Assembly: GCA_017407765.1 (NCBI GenBank)
Contig: JAFQVZ010000315.1
Span: 1 to 11,096 of the forward strand
DNA length: 11,096 bases
DNA from: Clostridia bacterium
Lineage (GTDB): Bacteria > Bacillota > Clostridia > Oscillospirales > Butyricicoccaceae
Direction of reading: 5' to 3'
Part shown: positions 5,095 through 11,096 of the stretch, one piece after another
Layout of the letters: each line of letters starts with the position of its first letter
How positions within the stretch are numbered: position 1 is the first letter of the stretch
Translations under genes and position numbers: made by a program
Notes under the pieces: generated by a model
Database searches by the model: none
What the model was told of the DNA's origin: nothing
The model's input: only the letters and a program-made list of their open reading frames with translations

Positions 5095-5718
5095 ATGCCT
5101 ACAGTTAAGGTTTACAATATGGCCGGCGAGGTTGTCGGTGAGGTTGAACTCTCCGAGGCCGTTTTCGGTATCGAGCCCAATGAGCAGGCTCTCCATGCTA
5201 CAGTTGTTAACTATCTTGCTAACCAGAGACAGGGCACACAGTCCGCTCTCACAAGAGCTGAAGTCTCCGGCGGCGGCAAGAAGCCTTATCGCCAGAAGGG
5301 TACAGGCCGCGCTCGTCAGGGCAGCACACGCGCTCCCCAGTGGACACACGGTGGTATCGCATTTGCTCCCAAGCCCCGCAGCTATGCTTACTCTCTGAAC
5401 AAGAAGCTCAAGAGACTGGCTCTTAAGTCCGCTCTCTCTGTAAAGGCTGCTGAGAATGCAGTTATCGTTGTTGACAGCCTCGAGATGGCTGAGATCAAGA
5501 CAAAGGCTTTCAAGAACTTCCTGAACGCTGTTGGCGCTGAGGGTAAGGCTATGGTAGTTACACCCGAAGTTAACCAGAACGTAGTTATGAGCGCAAGAAA
5601 CATTCCCGGCGTTCAGACAACAATCGCAACAGTACTGAGCACTTATGAGATCATGAACACAAGAAAGTTCATCGTTGATAAGGCAGCTCTCGCAAAGATT
5701 GAGGAGGTATACGCATAA
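5095..5718 (+). CDS. rplD: 50S ribosomal protein L4 (uL4)
   Basis: A 207-residue, full-length L4. Residues about 44-100 are the conserved extended loop lining the peptide exit tunnel ([41 protein letters not shown]), where macrolide-resistance changes occur in other bacteria. The loop here looks normal. In E. coli, L4 also represses its own operon by acting on the S10 leader. Given the leader attenuator at 3771-3812, L4 is the obvious candidate regulator, but that is inference. SD is AAGGAG, and the 3' end carries the GAGGAGG (5701-5707) SD for rplW. Its TAA shares one base with the rplW ATG, indicating coupled translation. Confidence 0.98.
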   Translation: MPTVKVYNMAGEVVGEVELSEAVFGIEPNEQALHATVVNYLANQRQGTQSALTRAEVSGGGKKPYRQKGTGRARQGSTRAPQWTHGGIAFAPKPRSYAYSLNKKLKRLALKSALSVKAAENAVIVVDSLEMAEIKTKAFKNFLNAVGAEGKAMVVTPEVNQNVVMSARNIPGVQTTIATVLSTYEIMNTRKFIVDKAALAKIEEVYA

Positions 5719-6014
5719 TGAAGTCTATGTACGATATCATTATTCGCCCCATCATCACTGAGCAGTCTATGGAACACACAGACCTTAAGAAGTACGTTTT
5801 CGAAGTAGCACCCGATGCTAACAAGATCGAGATCAAGGCTGCTGTTGAAGGCATCTTCGGCGTAAAGGTTGAGAAGGTTACCACCCTCAATATGCTGGGT
5901 AAAGAAAAGCGCACAGGACGCTATCCTGCAGGACACCGCAAGAACTGGAAGAAGGCAGTTGTTAAGCTGACCGAGGATTCCAAGACCATCGAGTTCTTCG
6001 AAGGAATGGTTTAA
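5718..6014 (+). CDS. rplW: 50S ribosomal protein L23 (uL23)
   Basis: At 98 residues this is typical for L23. The signatures are [14 protein letters not shown] at the N-terminus (RPIITE motif), [29 protein letters not shown] in the middle, and [20 protein letters not shown] in the rRNA-binding loop. L23 sits at the tunnel exit and docks trigger factor and SRP. Its start overlaps the rplD stop by one base and relies on an SD within rplD. rplB begins 14 nt downstream. Confidence 0.98.
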   Translation: MKSMYDIIIRPIITEQSMEHTDLKKYVFEVAPDANKIEIKAAVEGIFGVKVEKVTTLNMLGKEKRTGRYPAGHRKNWKKAVVKLTEDSKTIEFFEGMV

Positions 6015-6028
6015 GGGAGGAAACGTAA

Positions 6029-6865
6029 ATGTCTGTAAAAACATATAAACCTACCACTCCGTCGAGAAGACATATGTCCGTATCCGGCTTCGACGGAATT
6101 GATAAGAAGGCAAAGCCCGAGCGCAGCCTTGTTGAAGTTTTAAAGAAGCACGCTGGCCGTAACAGCTATGGCCGCATCACTGTTCGTCACAAGGGTGGCG
6201 GAAACCGCAGAAAGTACCGTATCATCGACTTCAAGCGTGATAAGGTAGACGTAGAGGCAACAGTACTCCGCCTTGAGTACGACCCCAACCGCAGCGCAAA
6301 CATCGCTCTTGTTGAGTATGCTGACGGCGAGCGTCGTTACATCCTGGCTCCTGTAGGCCTGAACGCTGGTGACAAGGTCATCTCCTCTGAGAAGGCTGAC
6401 ATCAAGCCCGGCAACACACTGCCCATCTCCGCAATCCCTGTTGGTACAGTTATCCACAACATCGAGATCTACCCCGGCAAGGGCGGACAGCTTGTTCGCA
6501 GCGCCGGTGTTGCTGCTCAGCCTATGGCTAAGGAAGGCAGCATGGCTCAGGTAAGACTCCCCTCCGGTGAGTACCGCCTCATCCGCGTTGGCTGCAAGGC
6601 TACAATCGGTCAGGTCGGTAACATTGACCATGCAAACATCTCCATCGGTAAGGCTGGTCGTAAGCGTCACATGGGTATCCGTCCCACAGTTCGTGGTTCT
6701 GTTATGAACCCCTGTGATCACCCCCACGGTGGTGGTGAGGGTAAGAGCCCTGTTGGCCGTCCCGGTCCTGTAACTCCTTGGGGCAAGCCCGCTCTTGGTT
6801 ACAAGACACGTAAGACCAAGAACCGCACAGATAAGTTCATCGTAAAGCGCCGCAACGCTAAATAA
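6029..6865 (+). CDS. rplB: 50S ribosomal protein L2 (uL2)
   Basis: A 278-residue, full-length L2, one of the most conserved 50S proteins, needed for subunit association and peptidyl transferase centre structure. Visible blocks are [13 protein letters not shown] at the N-terminus, [17 protein letters not shown] (about 54-70), [13 protein letters not shown] (148-160) and the C-terminal [14 protein letters not shown] (226-239). The last holds the histidine equivalent to E. coli His229 (here His231). The Cys in MNPCDH replaces the Val of E. coli; this position varies among Clostridia. SD GGGAGG ends at 6020, eight bases before the ATG. No anomalies. Confidence 0.99.
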   Translation: MSVKTYKPTTPSRRHMSVSGFDGIDKKAKPERSLVEVLKKHAGRNSYGRITVRHKGGGNRRKYRIIDFKRDKVDVEATVLRLEYDPNRSANIALVEYADGERRYILAPVGLNAGDKVISSEKADIKPGNTLPISAIPVGTVIHNIEIYPGKGGQLVRSAGVAAQPMAKEGSMAQVRLPSGEYRLIRVGCKATIGQVGNIDHANISIGKAGRKRHMGIRPTVRGSVMNPCDHPHGGGEGKSPVGRPGPVTPWGKPALGYKTRKTKNRTDKFIVKRRNAK

Positions 6866-6885
6866 TCAAAGGAGGTCAATATAAT

Positions 6886-7158
6886 ATGAGTAGAAGTATT
6901 AAGAAGGGCCCCTTTGCCGCTCCCGAGCTTTTAAAGAGGGTCGATGAGATGAACGCAGCAGGTGAGAAGAAAGTTCTCAAGACCTGGTCCCGTGCATCCA
7001 CAATTTTCCCGTCCTTTGTAGGACACACAATCGCAGTCCACGACGGCCGCCGTCATGTTCCCGTATACGTTACAGAGGACATGGTTGGTCACAAGCTGGG
7101 CGAGTTCGCTCCCACACGTACCTATCGCGGTCATGCGGGCAGCAAGACAGGTAAGTAA
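6886..7158 (+). CDS. rpsS: 30S ribosomal protein S19 (uS19)
   Basis: A 90-residue S19, which binds the top of the 30S head near S13 and contacts the A-site tRNA region. The N-terminus SRSIKKGPF is diagnostic. The conserved core includes [31 protein letters not shown] and the C-terminal [26 protein letters not shown] (6868-6874) precedes the ATG at 6886, which is 20 nt after rplB. rplV follows after 14 nt. Confidence 0.98.
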   Translation: MSRSIKKGPFAAPELLKRVDEMNAAGEKKVLKTWSRASTIFPSFVGHTIAVHDGRRHVPVYVTEDMVGHKLGEFAPTRTYRGHAGSKTGK

Positions 7159-7172
7159 GGAGGCAGACTGAA

Positions 7173-7508
7173 ATGGAAGCAAGAGCACATCTTAAATATG
7201 CTAGAATTTCCCCCCGCAAGGTTCAGATAGTCTGCGACCTTATCAGAGGAAAAGACACAAAGACTGCACAGGCTATTCTTATGGCTACTCCCAAGGCAGC
7301 TTCCGAGCTCATGCTCAAGCTCCTGAAGAGCGCAGTTTCCAACGCAGAGAACAACCACAACATGGATCCTGAGAAGCTCTACGTTTCTGCAACATATGCT
7401 AACCCCGGTCCCATTCTGAAGCGTTTCATGCCCAGAGCACAGGGTAGAGCATACCGCATCAACAAGAGAACATCCCACATCACAATCGTTGTGGCTGAGA
7501 GAGACTAA
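7173..7508 (+). CDS. rplV: 50S ribosomal protein L22 (uL22)
   Basis: A 111-residue L22. The N-terminal [18 protein letters not shown] motif and the [12 protein letters not shown] core are conserved. The long beta-hairpin at about 78-100 ([18 protein letters not shown]) extends into the exit tunnel next to L4 and is where macrolide-resistance changes occur in other species; nothing unusual is seen there. The SD of this gene (AAGGAGG at about 7157-7163) begins in the rpsS stop region. Confidence 0.98.
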   Translation: MEARAHLKYARISPRKVQIVCDLIRGKDTKTAQAILMATPKAASELMLKLLKSAVSNAENNHNMDPEKLYVSATYANPGPILKRFMPRAQGRAYRINKRTSHITIVVAERD

Positions 7509-7523
7509 GGGAGGAGGCAGAAT

Positions 7524-8327
7524 ATGGGTCAGAAAGTTAATCCCCACGGCATGCGTGTTGGCGTTATCAAGGATTGGGATTCCCGCTGGTACGCACGTGC
7601 TGACAAGGTCGGCGATCTTATCGTCGAGGATTATAACATCCGTAAATATCTTAAAGGACTTCTGTATGCTGCAGGTGTTCCCAAGATCGAGATCGAGCGC
7701 GACAGCGCAAAGGTTCGTATCTATATCCACTGCTCCCGTCCCGGTGTCGTAATCGGCAAGGGCGGCGCAGAGATCGAGAAGCTCAGAGCTGATGTTGAAA
7801 AGATGATCGGCAAGCCCGTAGCAATCAGCATTGTAGAAGTAAAGAGCCCCGACACAGATGCACAGCTCGTAGCTGAAAGCATCGCTGCAAAGCTTGAAAA
7901 GCGTATCGGCTTCCGCCGCGCTATGAAGAACGCAATGAGCCGCGCAATGCGTCTTGGCGTTCGTGGTATCAAGGTTATGTGCTCCGGCCGTCTGGGCGGT
8001 GCAGAAATCGCAAGAAGCGAGACATACCACGAGGGTACCATTCCCCTCCAGACAATTCGTGCTGACATCGAGTACGGTTTTGCTGAAGCAGCAACAACCT
8101 ATGGCCGTATCGGCATTAAGGTTTGGATCTACAAAGGCGAAGTTCTCAGCCAGACACTTCGCACAACTCCCAGAACAATGGACCTCAACCGTCCTGCAAG
8201 AGATAAGCGTCAGGGCGAGCGTAGAGGCAGAGATAACCGCGGTCAGGGCGGCTACAACCGTGGCGGTCAGGGCGGCTACAATCGCAACCGCGGCGGTCAG
8301 GCTCCCAGAGAAGGAGGCGCACGCTAA
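7524..8327 (+). CDS. rpsC: 30S ribosomal protein S3 (uS3) with Gly/Arg/Asn-rich C-terminal tail
   Basis: S3 forms part of the mRNA entry tunnel and its helicase activity. Residues 1-225 are canonical: [19 protein letters not shown] at the N-terminus, a KH domain with [13 protein letters not shown] (GxxG loop IGKGGAE), and the C-terminal [18 protein letters not shown] and [13 protein letters not shown] blocks. Most bacterial S3 proteins end near residue 210-235. Here residues 226-267 add a basic low-complexity tail with two copies of GQGGYNR and RGG/GGQ motifs, resembling RNA-binding RGG tails. The tail DNA contains a tandem repeat (8241-8284). Its TAA overlaps the rplP ATG by one base. S3 identity is certain; the tail function is unknown. 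Confidence 0.98.
   Translation: MGQKVNPHGMRVGVIKDWDSRWYARADKVGDLIVEDYNIRKYLKGLLYAAGVPKIEIERDSAKVRIYIHCSRPGVVIGKGGAEIEKLRADVEKMIGKPVAISIVEVKSPDTDAQLVAESIAAKLEKRIGFRRAMKNAMSRAMRLGVRGIKVMCSGRLGGAEIARSETYHEGTIPLQTIRADIEYGFAEAATTYGRIGIKVWIYKGEVLSQTLRTTPRTMDLNRPARDKRQGERRGRDNRGQGGYNRGGQGGYNRNRGGQAPREGGAR
8241..8284 (+). repeat. 24-nt tandem repeat in the rpsC tail
   Basis: Two copies of a 20-base unit (8241-8260 and 8265-8284) differ at one base and are spaced 24 nt apart. A third start, GGTCAGG, appears at 8295. The unit encodes GQGGYNRG/N. Such repeats change copy number by slippage, in steps of eight codons without shifting the frame. Confidence 0.85.
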
Positions 8328-8752
8328 TGCTTATTCCTAAGAGAGTTAAATACCGCAGAGTACACCGTGGTCGCATGACAGGTAAGGCTATGCGCGGTAA
8401 CAAAGTTAATTACGGCGAATTTGGCCTGATGGCCCTCGAGCCCTCCTGGATCACATCTAACCAGATCGAGGCAGCTCGTATCGCTATGACACGTTACACA
8501 AAGCGTGGCGGTAAGGTCTGGATCAAGATCTTCCCCGACAAGCCCGTAACACAGAAGCCTGCTGAAACTCGAATGGGTTCCGGTAAAGGTTCACCTGAGT
8601 ACTGGGTAGCAGTAGTTAAGCCCGGCAGAGTCATGTTTGAGATCGCCGGCGTTTCCGAAGAGGTTGCACGCGAAGCTCTTCGTCTTGCAAGCCACAAGCT
8701 GCCCTGCAAGACAAAGTTTGTAAAGCGCGAGTCCGAGACAGGTGGTGAATAA
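8327..8752 (+). CDS. rplP: 50S ribosomal protein L16 (uL16)
   Basis: A 141-residue L16, which binds near the A site and positions tRNA; it is a late-assembly protein in the 50S. The N-terminus [16 protein letters not shown], the central [19 protein letters not shown] and [19 protein letters not shown] are diagnostic, and the Arg in TRMGSGKG corresponds to the hydroxylated Arg81 site of E. coli. The ATG overlaps the rpsC stop (TAATG). The SD is likely AGAGAAGGAGG inside the end of rpsC. rpmC begins one base after its stop. Confidence 0.98.
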   Translation: MLIPKRVKYRRVHRGRMTGKAMRGNKVNYGEFGLMALEPSWITSNQIEAARIAMTRYTKRGGKVWIKIFPDKPVTQKPAETRMGSGKGSPEYWVAVVKPGRVMFEIAGVSEEVAREALRLASHKLPCKTKFVKRESETGGE

Positions 8753-8753
8753 G

Positions 8754-8948
8754 ATGAAGGCAAACGAGGTACGTAATATGAGCGCCTCTGAACTTGAGGC
8801 AAAGCTTGTGGAGCTGAAGAAGGATCTTTTCTTCCTGAGAATGCAGCACGCAACAAATCAGCTTGACAACCCTGTTAAAATATCCCTGGTAAAGAAGGAT
8901 ATCGCCCGAGTCCAGACCATTATCCGCGAAAAGCAGCTCGAGCAGTAA
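8754..8948 (+). CDS. rpmC: 50S ribosomal protein L29 (uL29)
   Basis: A 64-residue L29, located near the exit tunnel beside L23. The start at ATG 8754 ([18 protein letters not shown]) matches the family N-terminus. An in-frame GTG at 8742 would add four residues and overlap rplP by 11 nt; I rejected it on family length. The SD is poor: GGTGGTG at 8741-8747, within the last codons of rplP, one mismatch from GGAGGTG. This fits initiation by coupling to rplP termination one base upstream. Conserved features are [20 protein letters not shown] and the [14 protein letters not shown] helix. Confidence 0.97.
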   Translation: MKANEVRNMSASELEAKLVELKKDLFFLRMQHATNQLDNPVKISLVKKDIARVQTIIREKQLEQ

Positions 8949-8962
8949 GGAGGTAAGTTTAA

Positions 8963-9226
8963 ATGAGTGAAACAAGAACAGCTTCCAGAAAGACAAGGGT
9001 TGGCAAGGTAGTCTCCGACAAGATGGACAAGACAATTGTCGTTGCTGTTGAAGACCGCGTAGCACATCCTCTGTACAAGAAGATCGTTAAGAGAACATAT
9101 AAGCTTAAGGCACACGACGAGAACAACGAGTGTGGTATCGGTGACCGCGTAAGAGTCATGGAGACTAGACCCCTCTCTAAGGATAAGAGATGGAGACTCG
9201 TTGAGATTATTGAGAAGGCAAAGTAA
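8963..9226 (+). CDS. rpsQ: 30S ribosomal protein S17 (uS17)
   Basis: An 87-residue S17, an early-assembly protein binding the 5' domain of 16S rRNA. It shows [19 protein letters not shown] at the N-terminal OB-fold, [19 protein letters not shown] in the middle, and [23 protein letters not shown] at the C-terminus, all diagnostic. SD AAGGAGG (8947-8953) begins in the rpmC stop region. It ends 12 nt before rplN. Confidence 0.98.
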   Translation: MSETRTASRKTRVGKVVSDKMDKTIVVAVEDRVAHPLYKKIVKRTYKLKAHDENNECGIGDRVRVMETRPLSKDKRWRLVEIIEKAK

Positions 9227-9238
9227 GGAGGCGCCAAT

Positions 9239-9607
9239 ATGATACAGCAGGAATCTTATCTTAAGGTCGCCGACAACACCGGCGCCAAGGAAATCAAATG
9301 CATCAGAGTACTGGGCGGCTCCAAGAGAAAGTACGGCAACATCGGCGATGTTATCGTTGCTTCCGTTCGCAAGGCAGCTCCCGGTGGTACTGTTAAGAAG
9401 GGCGAGGTCGTAAAGGCAGTTATCGTTCGTACAGCTAAGGGTGTACGTCGTGCAGACGGCACATACGTTCGTTTCGACGAGAACGCAGCAGTCCTCATCC
9501 GTGATGACAAGAACCCCAGAGGTACTCGTATCTTTGGGCCCGTGGCTCGTGAGCTCCGTGACAAGGAATTTATGAAGATCCTGTCCCTTGCTCCCGAAGT
9601 AATATAG
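9239..9607 (+). CDS. rplN: 50S ribosomal protein L14 (uL14)
   Basis: A 122-residue L14, the standard length. It begins [18 protein letters not shown] and contains [22 protein letters not shown] and [20 protein letters not shown], all invariant family blocks. L14 sits at the subunit interface, forms inter-subunit bridges and is the docking site of the silencing factor RsfS. It is the first gene of the spc part in the E. coli arrangement; no separate promoter is visible in the 12-nt gap here, so S10 and spc genes appear cotranscribed. Confidence 0.99.
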   Translation: MIQQESYLKVADNTGAKEIKCIRVLGGSKRKYGNIGDVIVASVRKAAPGGTVKKGEVVKAVIVRTAKGVRRADGTYVRFDENAAVLIRDDKNPRGTRIFGPVARELRDKEFMKILSLAPEVI

Positions 9608-9620
9608 GAGGGCTTGAAGA

Positions 9621-9926
9621 ATGAATATCAGAAGAGACGATACAGTAGTAGTACTGTCCGGCAGAGATAAGGGCGTTAAGGGCAAGGTTCTGTCCGCAGA
9701 CCCCAAGTCCGGCAAGGTAATCGTTGAGGGCGTTAGCGTTGCTAAGGTCCATCAGAAACCCCGCCGTCAGGGCGAAGAGGGTGGCATCATCAAAAAGGAA
9801 ACACCCATCTACGCTTCCAAGGTTCAGCTCTTTTGCTCCAAGTGCGACAAGGGCGTAAGAGTCGGTCACAAGATCGTAGACGGCAAGAAAGTCCGCGTCT
9901 GCAAGAAGTGCGGCGCAGAAATCTAA
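9621..9926 (+). CDS. rplX: 50S ribosomal protein L24 (uL24), zinc-ribbon form
   Basis: A 101-residue L24, an initiator of 50S assembly located near the tunnel exit. A KOW motif occupies residues about 5-25 ([20 protein letters not shown]), followed by [17 protein letters not shown]. The C-terminus carries two CxxC pairs (Cys72/Cys75 and Cys94/Cys97) in the segments FCSKCDKG and VCKKCGAE, predicted to bind zinc. L24 of E. coli and B. subtilis lacks these pairs as far as I recall. rplE follows after 16 nt. L24 identity is certain; zinc binding is inferred from the cysteine spacing. Confidence 0.98.
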   Translation: MNIRRDDTVVVLSGRDKGVKGKVLSADPKSGKVIVEGVSVAKVHQKPRRQGEEGGIIKKETPIYASKVQLFCSKCDKGVRVGHKIVDGKKVRVCKKCGAEI

Positions 9927-9942
9927 GAGGAGGAGAGACATA

Positions 9943-10485
9943 ATGGCTAGACTTAAAACTATGTACCAGCAGGAAGTCGCTCCTGCTCTTATGAAGAAGT
10001 TCGGTTATAAGAGCGTTATGCAGATCCCCCGTCTTGACAAGATTGTCATCAACGTAGGCTGCGGCGACGCAAAGGACAACACCAAGGCTATTGATGCTAT
10101 TGTGAAGGATATCACAGCTATCACAGGTCAGAAGGCTGTTGTTACAAAGGCAAGAAAATCCGTTGCTAACTTTAAGCTCCGTGAGGGCATGGCTGTTGGC
10201 GTAAAGGTAACACTCCGTGCAGACAAGATGTGGGAGTTCCTCGACAGACTGTTCAACGTAGCACTTCCCCGTGTTCGTGACTTCCGTGGTATCAGCGCAA
10301 ACTCCTTTGACGGCCGCGGCAACTACGCTCTGGGTATCAAAGAGCAGCTGATCTTCCCCGAAATCGATTACGACAAGATCGAAAAGATCCGCGGTATGGA
10401 CATCGTAATGTGCACAACCGCTAATACTGATGAGGAAGCTCGTGAGCTCCTGAAGCTCCTGGGTGCACCTTTCATTCAGGCATAA
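9943..10485 (+). CDS. rplE: 50S ribosomal protein L5 (uL5)
   Basis: A 180-residue L5, which binds 5S rRNA in the central protuberance and contacts the P-site tRNA. Diagnostic blocks are [20 protein letters not shown] near the N-terminus, [23 protein letters not shown] in the middle, [18 protein letters not shown], and [18 protein letters not shown] in the C-terminal half. In E. coli the S8 repressor binds mRNA at the start of this gene. The 16-nt rplX-rplE gap here is too short for a comparable hairpin, so any S8 control would have to act elsewhere. Confidence 0.99.
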   Translation: MARLKTMYQQEVAPALMKKFGYKSVMQIPRLDKIVINVGCGDAKDNTKAIDAIVKDITAITGQKAVVTKARKSVANFKLREGMAVGVKVTLRADKMWEFLDRLFNVALPRVRDFRGISANSFDGRGNYALGIKEQLIFPEIDYDKIEKIRGMDIVMCTTANTDEEARELLKLLGAPFIQA

Positions 10486-10499
10486 GGAGGTAGAGAGCA

Positions 10500-10685
10500 A
10501 TGGCAAAGAAGGCAATGATCCTTAAGCAGCAGAAAGAGGCTAAGTTCTCTACTCGCCGCTACAACCGCTGCAAGATTTGCGGCAGACCCCATGCTTACCT
10601 GCGCGATTACGGCGTTTGCCGTATCTGCTTCCGTGAACTGGCTTACAAGGGCCAGATCCCCGGCGTTCGTAAGGCCAGCTGGTAA
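10500..10685 (+). CDS. rpsN: 30S ribosomal protein S14, zinc-binding type Z (uS14)
   Basis: At 61 residues this is the short, zinc-containing form of S14 (also called rpsZ), not the long zinc-free form. Four cysteines in CKIC (24-27) and CRIC (40-43) form the zinc site. The C-terminal [18 protein letters not shown] is diagnostic. S14 sits in the 30S head near S3 and S10. This type is common in Gram-positive bacteria and is the copy some species replace with a zinc-independent paralogue under zinc starvation. SD AAGGAGG precedes the ATG. A 136-nt structured gap follows. Confidence 0.98.
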   Translation: MAKKAMILKQQKEAKFSTRRYNRCKICGRPHAYLRDYGVCRICFRELAYKGQIPGVRKASW

Positions 10686-10821
10686 GGGTAGTAAGTATTA
10701 CAATGTAAAAAGGTTGCGGTTCGTCCCGGGAAGATGGAGCGGCGTAAGCCGCTCGCATTCCCCGGATACCCCCGCAACTTAACGGGTCAAGCCCGTAACT
10801 TCTATAAGGAGGAATATTAAC
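10686..10821 (+). ncRNA. Structured rpsN-rpsH intercistronic region
   Basis: A 136-nt gap holding a long imperfect hairpin. GTTGCGG (10713-10719) pairs with CCGCAAC (10772-10778). Inside, CCGGG and CCCGG arms and ATG/CAT pairs continue to an apical stem GAGCGGC (10737-10743) / GCCGCTC (10748-10754) closed by a GNRA-type GTAA loop. A second hairpin, ACGGGT (10782-10787) / GCCCGT (10791-10796) with a 3-nt loop, lies before the rpsH SD (AAGGAGG, 10806-10812). No T-tract follows, so it is not an intrinsic terminator. Bulges and a GNRA loop suggest a protein-binding or tertiary-contact RNA. S8, encoded next and a known translational repressor in E. coli, is a plausible but unproven ligand. Confidence 0.6.
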
Positions 10822-11096
10822 ATGCAAATCACCGATCCCGTAGCAGATATGCTGACCCGCATCCGTAACGCAAACTCTGCAAAGCACGACACCGTGGATG
10901 TCCCCGCTTCCAACCTGAAGAAGGCCATCGCTCAGATCCTGCTGGAGGAAGGCTATATCAAGTCCTACTCCATCGTTGACAATGGCAACCAGGGCATCAT
11001 CCACATCACTCTGAAGTACCTGGCAAAGAAGCAGCAGGTCATCTCCGGCCTGAAGCGCGTTTCCAAGCCCGGTCTGCGCATTTACGCCGGTGCCGA
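10822..11096 (+). CDS. rpsH: 30S ribosomal protein S8 (uS8), N-terminal part (3' end outside window)
   Basis: The first 91 codons of S8, cut by the window end; the full protein should be about 130 residues. It begins [17 protein letters not shown], the family N-terminus, and shows [20 protein letters not shown] and [14 protein letters not shown], all conserved. S8 binds helix 21 of 16S rRNA early in 30S assembly and represses spc translation in E. coli. SD AAGGAGG lies nine bases before the ATG. All eight Leu codons are CTG, and three of four Thr codons are ACC with no ACA, whereas the genes upstream mix CTC/CTT/CTG and favour ACA. The sample is small. Confidence 0.97.
   Translation, partial: MQITDPVADMLTRIRNANSAKHDTVDVPASNLKKAIAQILLEEGYIKSYSIVDNGNQGIIHITLKYLAKKQQVISGLKRVSKPGLRIYAGA

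Noticed and set aside
7131..8030. Minus-strand frame of 299 codons opposite rplV and rpsC
   Set aside because: Antisense shadow of conserved genes; the composition (many Cys, Asn, Leu) is typical of such frames here.
8742..8753. GTG start for rpmC, four codons earlier
   Set aside because: It overlaps rplP by 11 nt and lengthens the protein beyond the family N-terminus; ATG 8754 gives the standard MKANE start.
8858..9715. Minus-strand frame of 285 codons opposite rpmC-rplX
   Set aside because: Antisense shadow of four conserved genes; it reflects codon bias, not a gene.
10713..10796. Intrinsic terminator within the spc genes
   Set aside because: The stems are strong but neither is followed by a T-tract, and the operon continues into rpsH with a good SD.
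1..11096. CRISPR array, insertion sequence, phage, tRNA or rRNA
   Set aside because: No regularly spaced repeats, transposase-like frames, cloverleaf sequences or rRNA signatures were seen on either strand.

Overview
The window looks like a chromosomal segment of a spore-forming, ethanolamine-using member of the Clostridia, probably Oscillospirales/Ruminococcaceae-like. Four things suggest this: intact pro-sigma-K, a Firmicutes-type eut microcompartment gene order, a zinc-type 61-residue S14, and canonical S10-spc gene order with strong Shine-Dalgarno (SD) sequences throughout. The taxonomic call is inference from gene content; no rRNA is present.

Layout. (1) Positions 1-1980, plus strand: the 3' end of an ethanolamine-utilization microcompartment operon. 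It holds the C-terminus of PduL phosphotransacylase, an unrecognised 132-residue eut-associated protein, the EutN shell vertex protein and the EutH permease, and ends at a hairpin terminator that also works in reverse. (2) 2010-2711, minus strand: sigK, uninterrupted, with a pro-sequence. (3) 2797-3505, plus strand: a near-consensus sigma-A promoter, a four-helix membrane protein of unknown function and a terminator. (4) 3562-3927: a strong promoter and a roughly 330-nt structured leader containing a terminator-like hairpin (3771-3812), ahead of the S10 operon. (5) 3928-11096, plus strand: rpsJ-rplC-rplD-rplW-rplB-rpsS-rplV-rpsC-rplP-rpmC-rpsQ-rplN-rplX-rplE-rpsN-rpsH, with rpsH cut by the window end.

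The ribosomal genes are very tightly packed (1-nt overlaps up to 20-nt gaps), except at two places. Gaps of about 135 nt, each with several hairpins and no T-tract, separate rpsJ from rplC and rpsN from rpsH. They look like cis-acting RNA elements (regulation, processing or stability) rather than filler.

How the genes work together: EutH imports ethanolamine. PduL converts acyl-CoA to acyl-phosphate inside the shell that EutN helps close. SigK drives late mother-cell sporulation genes. The ribosomal block supplies subunits of both ribosomal halves from what is probably one long transcript. The operon appears to start from its own promoter, with no str-operon genes (rpsL, rpsG, fusA, tuf) in the 3.5 kb upstream. 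I saw no mobile element, CRISPR array, tRNA or rRNA. The best candidates for undescribed biology are the S10 leader attenuator and the two structured intercistronic regions. The rest is largely conserved housekeeping content.
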